Below, piece by piece: positions 55,238-62,562 of a DNA stretch of 64,000 nt (its first letter is position 1; each line of letters begins with the position of its first letter). The position numbers were made by a program, and so were the translations under genes. Under the pieces are notes generated by a model. That model did not search any database and was not told the DNA's origin. It worked only from the letters and a program-made list of their open reading frames with translations. The stretch is from CBDFNN01 sp965250215 (GTDB lineage Bacteria > Bacteroidota > Rhodothermia > Rhodothermales > DATKEJ01): positions 868,001 through 932,000 of the forward strand of contig CBDFNN010000004.1 of the NCBI GenBank assembly GCA_965250215.1, given 5' to 3'.

Positions 55238-55579
55238 CTAATTGACCCTGGCCTTCATGTCGAATTTCGGCACAAGAATCTCGAAGGACTCGCCATCTTC
55301 AGGTTGCATTAAATAGCTACCGTGCATCCAGCCTTCGAAAGTTTCTATGACACAGAAGCTCTGATATTTGTGCTCTTGGCCTGGCTCAAGGATTGGTTTA
55401 ACTCCAATTACCCTTTCACCCTCGACTTCCCATTGGCGTCCTCCCTTTTCTTTTATATACCAGTGTCGGCGAAGTAATTGGGCTTTTTGGCCCTCTTTGT
55501 TCTCGACGCGAATGTGGTAGGCAAAGACGAACTTTCGACCCACTAAATCGGACTTCCCGTCAAGATAGACGGGGGTCAC
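55238..55579 (-). CDS. apaG: ApaG family protein (5' end unresolved)
   Basis: From the first canonical start (GTG at 55577-55579) the protein is 113 aa. It is a clear ApaG/DUF525 domain: FVFAYHIRVENKEGQKAQLLRRHWYI, VIGVKPILEPGQEHKYQSFCVIETFEGWMHGSYLM and a last FDMKAR strand; proposed roles include Co2+ resistance and nucleotide binding. The frame continues upstream with family-like sequence (YIEESHGYIVEV), equivalent to the first beta strand of ApaG, but has no ATG, GTG or TTG before a TAG at 55658-55660, and its beginning is encoded by the 9-bp array. The real start is therefore uncertain (an ATT at 55628-55630 is one option). Confidence 0.85.
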   Translation of the reverse strand: MTPVYLDGKSDLVGRKFVFAYHIRVENKEGQKAQLLRRHWYIKEKGGRQWEVEGERVIGVKPILEPGQEHKYQSFCVIETFEGWMHGSYLMQPEDGESFEILVPKFDMKARVN

Positions 55580-55614
55580 CTCGACGATGTAACCGTGGCT
55601 TTCTTCGATATATG

Positions 55615-55630
55615 ATTTTAGGCCTAAAAT
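55615..55630. promoter_or_regulatory. 16-bp perfect palindrome at the apaG 5' end
   Basis: ATTTTAGGCCTAAAAT is self-complementary over 16 bp. It separates the 9-bp array at 55631 from the apaG coding region. It could be an operator; no regulator is encoded nearby. Confidence 0.5.
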
Positions 55631-55684
55631 CTGGCTTGTCTGGCTTGTCTGGCTTCTCTAGCGGATCTAGCTTATTTGGCTAGA
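55631..55684. repeat. 9-bp word array (ctggcttgt x2, ctggcttct, ctagcggat, ctagcttat, ttggctaga)
   Basis: Six 9-mers with the same consensus as at 54987, on the other side of apaG. Downstream to 55908 I see only a 70-codon open frame without family resemblance. Confidence 0.85.
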
Positions 55685-55908
55685 TTGGATACTAGCAATG
55701 ACCTAGTTGACTTTGCTGACAGGATGACGTTCCTCGCACTCCTCCCTATGGTTCTGAGACAAGAAAGTAGGGTATTGATTGAAATAATTCCCAACAGGAG
55801 TTTCAGACAAAATAGGCAGAAAAGGTCTCGTCAGACTGATAAGCCAGACGCGGAACGGCCCCAAATGGAATTCGTATTCCATGTCTAATAACCGTCAATA
55901 AACTCAAA

Positions 55909-56169
55909 ATGGATCCTGGACTTCATGTCAAACAAGGTGTCAATCACCTTAACAAAGTTCTTCAATACGCACCCTTCGTTGTCGCTGACGGTGAAGCAGA
56001 AGTCTTCTTGACTTGGGAAGATTGGAACGTTGTGGCGGATGCACTTTTCCACATGGAGACTCCGCGTGAATTTATTCCCGAGGAGATTTTGGACTATGTC
56101 TTGGACAGCGAGAATCAACACATCATTTTGAAGACTACAGGGATGATGATCCAAGTAGCTGTAATGTAG
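55909..56169 (+). CDS. Small hypothetical protein
   Basis: Protein of 86 aa without signal or membrane segment, acidic, with an ordered amphipathic look (AEVFLTWEDWNVVADALFHM, REFIPEEILDYVLDSENQHIILK). An open frame on the opposite strand overlaps it, but this frame has the more protein-like composition and lies 168 bp upstream of thyA in the same orientation. No family recognised. Confidence 0.5.
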   Translation: MDPGLHVKQGVNHLNKVLQYAPFVVADGEAEVFLTWEDWNVVADALFHMETPREFIPEEILDYVLDSENQHIILKTTGMMIQVAVM

Positions 56170-56251
56170 TTTTGCAAGACGGTTGATTACTCTGCAAATT
56201 CCCAGTCTGTCGCTTGACTGTTTATTAACAAGTTTCCTCGATATTCTGAGT

Positions 56252-56259
56252 TACATTTG
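56252..56259 (+). promoter_or_regulatory. Possible Bacteroidota -7 promoter element upstream of thyA
   Basis: TACATTTG matches the TAnnTTTG consensus of the Bacteroidota primary sigma factor, 79 bp before the thyA ATG. I do not see a convincing -33 TTG at the right spacing, so the call is tentative. Confidence 0.25.
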
Positions 56260-56337
56260 TGAAGTAACACGGTGTCTAGCTAACCGTTTTTCGCTTACTC
56301 GCATTCCATTGATGGAAAGTCAGCTTGGCTCGCATTC

Positions 56338-57132
56338 ATGAAAATCTATCTGGACTACTTAAAGAACATTCTCGAGAACGGCACCCTCAAAATGGACCGC
56401 ACGGGTACCGGAACGGTTGGTGTCTTTGGATCCCAGATGAGATTTGATCTTTCGGAAGGTTTTCCGCTTGTAACAACAAAAAAACTACACACTCGCAGCA
56501 TTATTCACGAGTTACTGTGGTTTTTAAGTGGCGATACCAACATCAATTATCTCAAAGAGAACAAGGTTCGAATTTGGGATGAGTGGGCGGATGCGGATGG
56601 CAATCTCGGGCCGGTTTACGGGAAACAGTGGCGAAGTTGGGAAGGAAAAGACGGAGCCGTTCACGATCAGATATCGACAGCTATCGATATGATCAAAAAT
56701 ACACCAGAATCTCGACGAATTATTGTCAACGCCTGGAAAGTTGACGAGATAGAGCAGATGGCTTTGCCGCCTTGTCATCTCTTATTTCAATTCCACGTAT
56801 CCAAGGGAAAATTGTCTTGTCAATTATATCAAAGGAGTGCAGATAGCTTTTTAGGAGTGCCATTCAACATAGCCTCCTATGCCCTGCTTACGCACATGAT
56901 TGCGCAACAATGTGATTTGGAGCCTGGCGATTTCGTTTGGACTGGTGGAGACTGTCATATCTACAGTAATCACCTTGAGCAGGTCGAATTGCAACTATCA
57001 CGTGAACCACATCTCCTTCCATGTCTTGAGATAAAGCGTTGTCCTGAATCGATTTTCGACTATCGATACGAAGACTTTTCAATAGAAGAGTACAACCACC
57101 ACGAAAGTATTCGAGCCAGCGTTGCTGTGTGA
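56338..57132 (+). CDS. thyA: Thymidylate synthase
   Basis: Protein of 264 aa, the same length as E. coli ThyA. Motifs: the dUMP-phosphate Arg in RTGTGT, EGFPLVTTKKLHTRSIIHELLWFLSGDTN, WGPVYGKQWR-type LGPVYGKQWRSW, the catalytic Cys near residue 146 in LPPCHLLFQF, QRSADSFLGVPFNIASYA, and GDCHIYSNH. Converts dUMP to dTMP with methylene-tetrahydrofolate. Dihydrofolate reductase is not adjacent. Confidence 0.98.
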   Translation: MKIYLDYLKNILENGTLKMDRTGTGTVGVFGSQMRFDLSEGFPLVTTKKLHTRSIIHELLWFLSGDTNINYLKENKVRIWDEWADADGNLGPVYGKQWRSWEGKDGAVHDQISTAIDMIKNTPESRRIIVNAWKVDEIEQMALPPCHLLFQFHVSKGKLSCQLYQRSADSFLGVPFNIASYALLTHMIAQQCDLEPGDFVWTGGDCHIYSNHLEQVELQLSREPHLLPCLEIKRCPESIFDYRYEDFSIEEYNHHESIRASVAV

Positions 57133-57256
57133 ATTCCGATTTTTCCGACGTCAGAAGTAGTGTAAAGTCAAGAATAATTGTTATTTTTGTCAACTTCAGC
57201 CTCGCAAGCTGATTTCTGCATTCCACCACCGTTAGTTAGAAATTGCAGCGCCGGAC

Positions 57257-57826
57257 ATGAAAAAAGCTAAAGAGAAAGCTTCAGGGAAACGTGAGGTCAA
57301 GATTCAATTCCCTATCGACAGTTATTCGATAGCTCACAATTTGACCTTTCAGAGGTCTCTATATCTTGGCGTCATTGCCGGTTTGGTGATGTTGTTTTTC
57401 AACTATTGGCCAAATTCTGAAGGCTCGATTCAACCGCGAGTTTTTTCAATTTCGCACGGAGCATTTGCACTGGCAACGAACTCGGAAAATTCAGGAGAGC
57501 TTCGGCAAGTGGCTTTGTTGGCGGAATTGGTCGAGAAAAAGAAGGAGATAGTTTATTCTGACGAGGATCCAGGCGGACAATATGTTTTAGTGGTCGCGTC
57601 AATGCGAAATGCAGAGTCAGCAGTGAAAATGCTGAAAGAGTTGAAGGAAAAAGCTTTAGAAATGGAGGTTGTAGAAGACCTTTCCGAAGATCAAATCTGG
57701 TATCGAGTCGTCGCAAAACGATCTAGCAGGAAATCTACTGTTTCCACGCTAGCTCGGAATCTGGACTTTGAAACATGGATGACACCTCTCAGTGATCAGG
57801 CCAGAATCGTTTTGACGATCAAATAG
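57257..57826 (+). CDS. Membrane-anchored SPOR-domain protein
   Basis: Protein of 189 aa: a short cytoplasmic basic N-terminus, one transmembrane helix (about 31-49, SLYLGVIAGLVMLFFNYW), then an extracytoplasmic part ending in a SPOR-like domain (YVLVVASMRNAESAVKMLKELKEKALEMEVVEDL, IWYRVVAKRSS). SPOR domains bind denuded peptidoglycan at division sites. It is followed by a second gene with a similar C-terminus. Confidence 0.75.
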   Translation: MKKAKEKASGKREVKIQFPIDSYSIAHNLTFQRSLYLGVIAGLVMLFFNYWPNSEGSIQPRVFSISHGAFALATNSENSGELRQVALLAELVEKKKEIVYSDEDPGGQYVLVVASMRNAESAVKMLKELKEKALEMEVVEDLSEDQIWYRVVAKRSSRKSTVSTLARNLDFETWMTPLSDQARIVLTIK

Positions 57827-57967
57827 GGCACTGTAGTAACAGTTTCTTATCTTTGTCATCGATTAACCCGCAGATGTCTCGCCATCGCCTAGTTTATTAT
57901 CTTAGGATATTACACCGGATTCGTGACATGAAGCGTGTACACCTTTCGTCTCGTCCTAATTTTCACC

Positions 57968-58984
57968 ATGAAATTATTACCAAACCAAATTGAATCTAGT
58001 CTAACAGACCAGCAGCTGCGCCAACTATCTGCTAAAGGATTCCTTCGAGTTGAAGGGATTGGTATGTATCGCAAGAACAATGCAGGGATTACTTTCGAAG
58101 CCTTTGAGTTTGATGGCATTGTTGATGATAGTGGAGTTATTGGATCCGTTAAGGCAAAAGAAGAAGTCCCAGCCTGGCTGGTGGAACGCGGAAAAACGAA
58201 TCATAAAACGGATCACTCAACCCTCGCAACAGAGATCTCGAACCGAAACTTGCCACAGGGTTTGACTCAAGCGAAGGTCATCAATGATCGAAAGGAACGA
58301 CACATTCAACGAAAAAAAGTCCAAATGAAATCAAAATCACGGTCTCGCGATCTAAGCATTTTAGGAATCACGGCTTTGTTAGCCTTGATACTATTGCTCC
58401 TGCCTTTTTGGCTTGTTGACTCAGACGATAGGAGTATTTCAGACGTCTTGGCTGGCAATTCTAATACTGGTACGTCGTTAGTGGCGGGTCAAGTTGAGAA
58501 TTCGTCAAATGGCGACGCTGAAGCTGTCGGTATTGACTCCGCCGGAGAAAAAGTCCTCGAAGAGCCAAGACCAAAGGATGCAGCGTACTCGACCGCTTCT
58601 GAGCGCGAGCGCAAAGCCGCGGAAAAGGATATACCCATCAAAACGCCGGCAACTAAAACCACGGATGCAAAAGTCGAAGTTAAATCGACCGGCAATGTCA
58701 GCCTTATCAAATCAAAGCTAGGAGATGCCGTTGGTGGTCAATTCGCGATAGTTGTCGCTTCGATGAAAAGTATCGAGTCTGCAAAAAAAATGGCCGAGGA
58801 ATTCAAAGGGAAAGGAATTAGTCCTGAGATTGTCTCTTCTCCTGTCAAAGGTCAGACTTACTATAGGGTGCTTCTTGGAAGGTATAATAAAAGAAGTGAA
58901 GCTGAATCGAGTCAAAAATCACTTGGCGGAGATTTCTGGATCACGCGATTGGCCAATGGTTCAAAACTGCTCGCCACAAGCTAA
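57968..58984 (+). CDS. SPOR-domain membrane protein with CCDC81-like N-terminal domain
   Basis: Protein of 338 aa from the ATG at 57968. Residues about 1-70 (LRQLSAKGFLRVEGIGMYRKN, then FEAFEFDG) resemble the HU/CCDC81-type N-terminal module that precedes SPOR domains in Bacteroidota. A transmembrane helix (about 136-156, LGITALLALILLLLPFWLV), an acidic linker and a C-terminal SPOR domain follow (FAIVVASMKSIESAKKMAEEF, YYRVLLGRYNKRSEAESSQKSL). The SPOR part is related to that of the upstream gene (shared VVASM and the YYRV/YRVV strand), so the two are probable paralogues with a role at the septum. Confidence 0.8.
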   Translation: MKLLPNQIESSLTDQQLRQLSAKGFLRVEGIGMYRKNNAGITFEAFEFDGIVDDSGVIGSVKAKEEVPAWLVERGKTNHKTDHSTLATEISNRNLPQGLTQAKVINDRKERHIQRKKVQMKSKSRSRDLSILGITALLALILLLLPFWLVDSDDRSISDVLAGNSNTGTSLVAGQVENSSNGDAEAVGIDSAGEKVLEEPRPKDAAYSTASERERKAAEKDIPIKTPATKTTDAKVEVKSTGNVSLIKSKLGDAVGGQFAIVVASMKSIESAKKMAEEFKGKGISPEIVSSPVKGQTYYRVLLGRYNKRSEAESSQKSLGGDFWITRLANGSKLLATS

Positions 58985-59064
58985 AGAATAGTGTTTCTGA
59001 TTTGAGTCGCTTCTTAAGGCGCTCTAGGTATGCGACTTTGAGAGGTCTCCAGCGTTCGCTCTAG

Positions 59065-60192
59065 ATGAAAGAGATTCACAGTCAAACTGAAATGATGGAG
59101 CTCTTGGAAAGCGAGCTTCCACTATCCTGTGTAGTCGTTCAAGGACTCGATCTAAGACCATTTTCTGCCAAACTATTAAATCGTTCTGCGGAAGGTGCGA
59201 CCTTTCTTGGATGTCAAATTGAAAGCATTGCGCTAGATCATGTCTTGAAGACTGGTGGTTTAGTTTTTCCAACCTTACCCAACCTGCCATTTGAGCCCTA
59301 TCGGCCTCAACTCTACAATGTCGATGAGCTGATGGAAGGATATAAAATTGGCAAAGAAGGTAGTTTTTATTCGGATACTCGTGATAGCAAGATCTATGAT
59401 CATTATCAAGCTTCTCGCCGTTCCGATACCCCCGCGCCTATAATTGAGACTTTGGCGCAGCGTCTTCATGACCATGCCATCGACGATGCAATGGAGCTTC
59501 AGCTGAGAGGAAAAAAAGGAGTGGTGGCCATCATGGGGGGACATGCCTTAAAACGCAGCGATCCTTATTTCAATACGGTCGCGAACCTCGCATATCGTCT
59601 AAGTAAAAAAGGATTCTATCTAGTTACTGGAGGAGGTCCAGGTGCAATGGAGGCAGGAAACCTAGGGGCCTGGCTCTCTGCTACAGACAGTATCGAGAAT
59701 GTAGGTCGGGCAATCGAGATACTCTCAAATAATTCCGACTATCGCATGGGTGCCTATCTAGACCTTGCGCTAGAGGTAAAAGACATTTTCAATGGCGGAG
59801 CAGATAGTCTTGCTATCCCGACCTGGTTCTATGGACATGAGCCAAGCAATCTATTCGCGACAAATGTGGCAAAGTACTTCTCCAATAGCTTGAGAGAAGA
59901 TGGACTTCTTGCGATCGCTACTGGAGGTGTTATTTATTCCCCAGGTAGTGCTGGCACCGTACAGGAGGTATTCATGGATGCCGCACAGAATCACTACGGG
60001 ACCTTCAAGCTTGTCAGCCCCATGGTATTTCTTGGAAGTGATTTCTGGAGTGAGAAATTGCCCGTCCTACCCCTACTTGAGAAACTGAGCGAGGGCAAGC
60101 AATATGCAGACATGATTATGGTCACAGATGAAGTCGATGAAATCGTCCATTTCTTTGAAACCACGAAGCCTCAGACTTATTCAAAATCTTAG
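59065..60192 (+). CDS. LOG family (lysine-decarboxylase-like) nucleotide-binding protein
   Basis: Protein of 375 aa, longer than stand-alone LOG phosphoribohydrolases because of an N-terminal extension of about 145 residues. The Rossmann-like domain has VVAIMGGHALKRSDP, the phosphate loop LVTGGGPGAMEAGN, and PGSAGTVQEVF in place of the usual PGGxGTxxE. The Ser-Ala change retains GT and Glu, so activity is possible. Family members release bases from nucleoside monophosphates. Unrelated neighbours give no further clue. Confidence 0.82.
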   Translation: MKEIHSQTEMMELLESELPLSCVVVQGLDLRPFSAKLLNRSAEGATFLGCQIESIALDHVLKTGGLVFPTLPNLPFEPYRPQLYNVDELMEGYKIGKEGSFYSDTRDSKIYDHYQASRRSDTPAPIIETLAQRLHDHAIDDAMELQLRGKKGVVAIMGGHALKRSDPYFNTVANLAYRLSKKGFYLVTGGGPGAMEAGNLGAWLSATDSIENVGRAIEILSNNSDYRMGAYLDLALEVKDIFNGGADSLAIPTWFYGHEPSNLFATNVAKYFSNSLREDGLLAIATGGVIYSPGSAGTVQEVFMDAAQNHYGTFKLVSPMVFLGSDFWSEKLPVLPLLEKLSEGKQYADMIMVTDEVDEIVHFFETTKPQTYSKS

Positions 60193-60212
60193 GCTCACAC
60201 AACACGATTCCA

Positions 60213-61031
60213 ATGAAAGTCACAAGATTCCTTTTATTAGCATTTCTTCCAATATTGAGCTTCACTTTTACGAGCTGCGACTCCACCGACCATAATGAAG
60301 AGGAGGATCGTCAACTTGAGTCCAATTCTTTCAAGGCGGTTGTCTCTGGAAGCGATCTGGAAGAACATACCCTTGAAGGTAGTTTAGCTGTCCAGGGAGA
60401 AACTTGGAGTGGCGGTGCTTTCATCTTTGACTTGGGAGATATAGATGACCGGGGAGATTCGGATATAGATGATGAATTCATCCTTTTTAGTCTCCACCTT
60501 GCACCAAGCGATAATGGACCGCTAGACTTTAGTGAGCACCTCAATATCAACTATCTAGGGACAGAGTTGGAGCCAGGAAGCTATGAGCTGGGTTCCTTTG
60601 CGATGCGTGGAGATGGCACGGATTATGATCCTGGCAATTTCGAGGGAGTATTTGTCGCGTCCTATTTTAAGTCGGAAGGACTATTTGGAGGTCGCCGCGA
60701 TTCAACTCTTGATGGCGATCTAGAGACTTACAATGCCGCTCGAGGCCGAGTCATTTTGACAGAGGTTACAGAAGACAAAGTCATTGGTAGTTTCATTTTT
60801 GAAGCAGACGAATGCTTCTGCTACAATTTCGGTGATCTTTTTGATGTACTTATGGATCTTGAGGATCGCGACAGACGAGATCCAGGTGACATCTTTGATA
60901 TCTTAGACGATTTTACTATTGAAAAGCAATTAAATGCCGAGGGTGACTTCAATGTCGATCTAAGAACTTGGGACGACTTTGACTTTGATCGACGCGAAGA
61001 TGGAGACGGTGTTCGAATCAGGAGAAGGTAG
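60213..61031 (+). CDS. Asp/Arg-rich lipoprotein of unknown function
   Basis: Protein of 272 aa with a lipobox (FTSCDS, Cys near 22). The mature chain starts with a short acidic linker (HNEEED), then a beta-rich domain (FKAVVSGSDLEEHTLEGSLAVQGETWSGGAFIFDLGD; GSYELGSFAMRG) like small Bacteroidota surface lipoproteins. The last 60 residues alternate Asp and Arg (DLEDRDRRDPGDIFDILDD, DDFDFDRREDGDG) and may bind cations. No family recognised. The TAG is followed directly by an 11-unit repeat array. Confidence 0.7.
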   Translation: MKVTRFLLLAFLPILSFTFTSCDSTDHNEEEDRQLESNSFKAVVSGSDLEEHTLEGSLAVQGETWSGGAFIFDLGDIDDRGDSDIDDEFILFSLHLAPSDNGPLDFSEHLNINYLGTELEPGSYELGSFAMRGDGTDYDPGNFEGVFVASYFKSEGLFGGRRDSTLDGDLETYNAARGRVILTEVTEDKVIGSFIFEADECFCYNFGDLFDVLMDLEDRDRRDPGDIFDILDDFTIEKQLNAEGDFNVDLRTWDDFDFDRREDGDGVRIRRR

Positions 61032-61108
61032 TGATGAGTGATGAGTGATGAGTGATGAGTGATGAGTGATGAGTGATGAGTGATGAGTGATGAGTGATGA
61101 GTGATGAG
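61032..61108. repeat. Perfect 7-bp array (TGATGAG x11)
   Basis: Eleven perfect TGATGAG units (77 bp) start at the base after the lipoprotein TAG (61029-61031). It is the longest perfect array in the window. Confidence 0.97.
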
Positions 61109-61153
61109 AAGAAGCCTTAACAACTCTCTGCAATGCCATAGGATTAAAAAGAG

Positions 61154-61169
61154 AAAAGACGACACATTG
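61154..61169. terminator. Left half of a palindrome (terminator-like) split by the IS
   Basis: AAAAGACGACACA (61154-61166) is reverse-complementary, with one mismatch, to TGTGTCGCCTTTT, which is the joined sequence after the IS if the element and one target copy are removed (right half about 62501-62512). Before insertion this was a 27-bp palindrome ending in T's, placed after the lipoprotein gene and before the convergent peptidase gene. Confidence 0.65.
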
Positions 61170-62492
61170 AGGGTGTTCAATTAAGTGTGTCAAGTTAATT
61201 ATTATAACTTTTAACTTGGATATACAATGGAAGAGAAAAACGATAAACTCGATCCTTCATCTCCGGAGTTTGATTTCGAGGCTTTCAAGAAGGATGCCTA
61301 TCGGAAGATGGTAGGCGGAGCGGGTCTGTTAGGTCCCGACGGAGCCTTTACCTCCTTGATGAAGAACTTTCTCGAGACCTCAATGGACGCCGAGATGGAC
61401 GCTCATCTTTCTGAGAAGCCTACCAGGAACAGGCGCAATGGTAAGGGAAGCAAGCGCGTTAAGACCTCCATTGGTGAGGTCGATATTCGGACCCCAAGAG
61501 ACCGGGATGCCTCCTTTGAGCCCGTTTTGGTACCCAAGAGAGAGCGAGTCCTTGGAGCTGATATTGAGGAGAAAATCATTCATCTTTATGCGCGCGGTTC
61601 TAGCTATCAGGACATAAGCGACATGCTGAGTGAGCTCTATGGAACGCACATCTCTACGGCCACGATAAGCCGGATCACAGACAAGGTGTTACCCCTAGTC
61701 CAAGAATGGAGCTCGCGTCCTCTAGAGTCTACGTATTGTGTCCTTTGGCTCGACGCCATACACTACAAGATTCGGCAAGAAGGCAAGGTAACGACCAAGG
61801 CTGTGCACTGTGTTATAGGGGTCGATCTGGAGGGGCAGAAGGAGCTCCTGGGCATGTACATGACCGAGAATGAGAGTGCTTCATTCTGGCTCCACGTGCT
61901 GACAGACTTACAGAACCGCGGTGTCGAACAGGTGCTCATTGCCTGTATTGACAACCTGACAGGCTTTGCAGACGCGATTGAATCGACCTTTGTCGGTACT
62001 GAAGTTCAACTATGCATTGTGCATCAGATTCGCAATAGCCTCAAGTTCATACCCTGGAAAGATCAGCGAGAGTTCATGAAGGACTTGAAGATGGTTTACA
62101 AAGCAGATACACTTGAAGCTGCAGCTCTGAATCTGGAAAAACTGGACCAAAGATGGGGAAAGAAATATCCCATGGTTATCTCTTCGTGGAGGAGAAACTG
62201 GGAGCGACTCACAGTCTACTTTAGCTATACCAGAGAAATTCGGAAAGTCATCTACACAACGAATACCGTAGAGAGCTTCCATCGTCAACTGAGGAAGGTC
62301 ACCAAGACAAAGGGTGCCTTTGTGAGCGACACGGCCTTGATGAAACTTCTCTACCTTGCACAAGAGAAGATTACGGCCAAATGGACACGGCCGATATACA
62401 ACTGGAAAAGTGCACTAGCTCAATTCTATATCAGATTTGAAACCCAACTCAAACCTGAACTAGGAGATTGACACACTTAATGCAATACACCC
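61170..62492 (+). mobile_element. IS256-family insertion sequence with imperfect inverted repeats and 9-bp target duplication
   Basis: The element is about 1323 bp. The left end (GGGTGTTCAATTAAGTG, from 61171) and the right end read from the outside (GGGTGTATTGCATTAAGTG) share GGGTGT and the inner ATTAAGTGTGTCAA, differing in two extra bases between. Both ends are flanked by GACACATTG (61161-61169 and 62493-62501), a 9-bp target duplication, which fits IS256-type transposition. It looks intact and recent. Confidence 0.88.
61227..62471 (+). CDS. IS256 family transposase
   Basis: Protein of 414 aa, typical IS256 length. DDE residues are visible as Asp176 in WLDAIHYKI, Asp242 in CIDNLTGFADAI and Glu349 in TNTVESFHRQLRK. 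The N-terminal region has the zinc-free helical domain with RNRRNGKGSKRVKTSIGEVDI and TISRITD. The frame is intact from ATG to TGA, so the element is probably autonomous. Confidence 0.96.
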   Translation: MEEKNDKLDPSSPEFDFEAFKKDAYRKMVGGAGLLGPDGAFTSLMKNFLETSMDAEMDAHLSEKPTRNRRNGKGSKRVKTSIGEVDIRTPRDRDASFEPVLVPKRERVLGADIEEKIIHLYARGSSYQDISDMLSELYGTHISTATISRITDKVLPLVQEWSSRPLESTYCVLWLDAIHYKIRQEGKVTTKAVHCVIGVDLEGQKELLGMYMTENESASFWLHVLTDLQNRGVEQVLIACIDNLTGFADAIESTFVGTEVQLCIVHQIRNSLKFIPWKDQREFMKDLKMVYKADTLEAAALNLEKLDQRWGKKYPMVISSWRRNWERLTVYFSYTREIRKVIYTTNTVESFHRQLRKVTKTKGAFVSDTALMKLLYLAQEKITAKWTRPIYNWKSALAQFYIRFETQLKPELGD

Positions 62493-62513
62493 GACACATT
62501 GTGTCGCCTTTTA

Positions 62514-62555
62514 CCCAAAACCCAAAACCCAAAACCCAAAACCCAAAACCCAAAA
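62514..62555. repeat. Perfect 7-bp array (CCCAAAA x6), telomere-like
   Basis: Six perfect CCCAAAA units (42 bp) between the IS right end and the TAA of the YugP-like gene 8 bp further on. On the minus strand it reads TTTTGGG, a G3 G-quadruplex-type sequence resembling ciliate telomeric repeats. Confidence 0.95.
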
Positions 62556-62562
62556 CTCCTTC

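Noticed and set aside
54867..55241. Open frame of 124 codons on the plus strand and one of 74 codons on the minus strand over the same DNA
   Set aside because: Both are largely translations of the 9-bp word array (period 9 keeps frames open), overlap the korA start, and resemble no protein family.
55676..55888. Possible 70-aa basic protein
   Set aside because: Starts within the 9-bp array, no recognisable domain, no ribosome binding site.
60821..61193. Minus-strand open frames with ITHHSSL repeats
   Set aside because: They are the reverse translation of the TGATGAG array and the end of the lipoprotein gene; no start signal or family.
31471..62555. REP/BIME-type palindromic repeats
   Set aside because: The word arrays are direct repeats with little dyad symmetry and vary in sequence per locus; no RAYT transposase is present.
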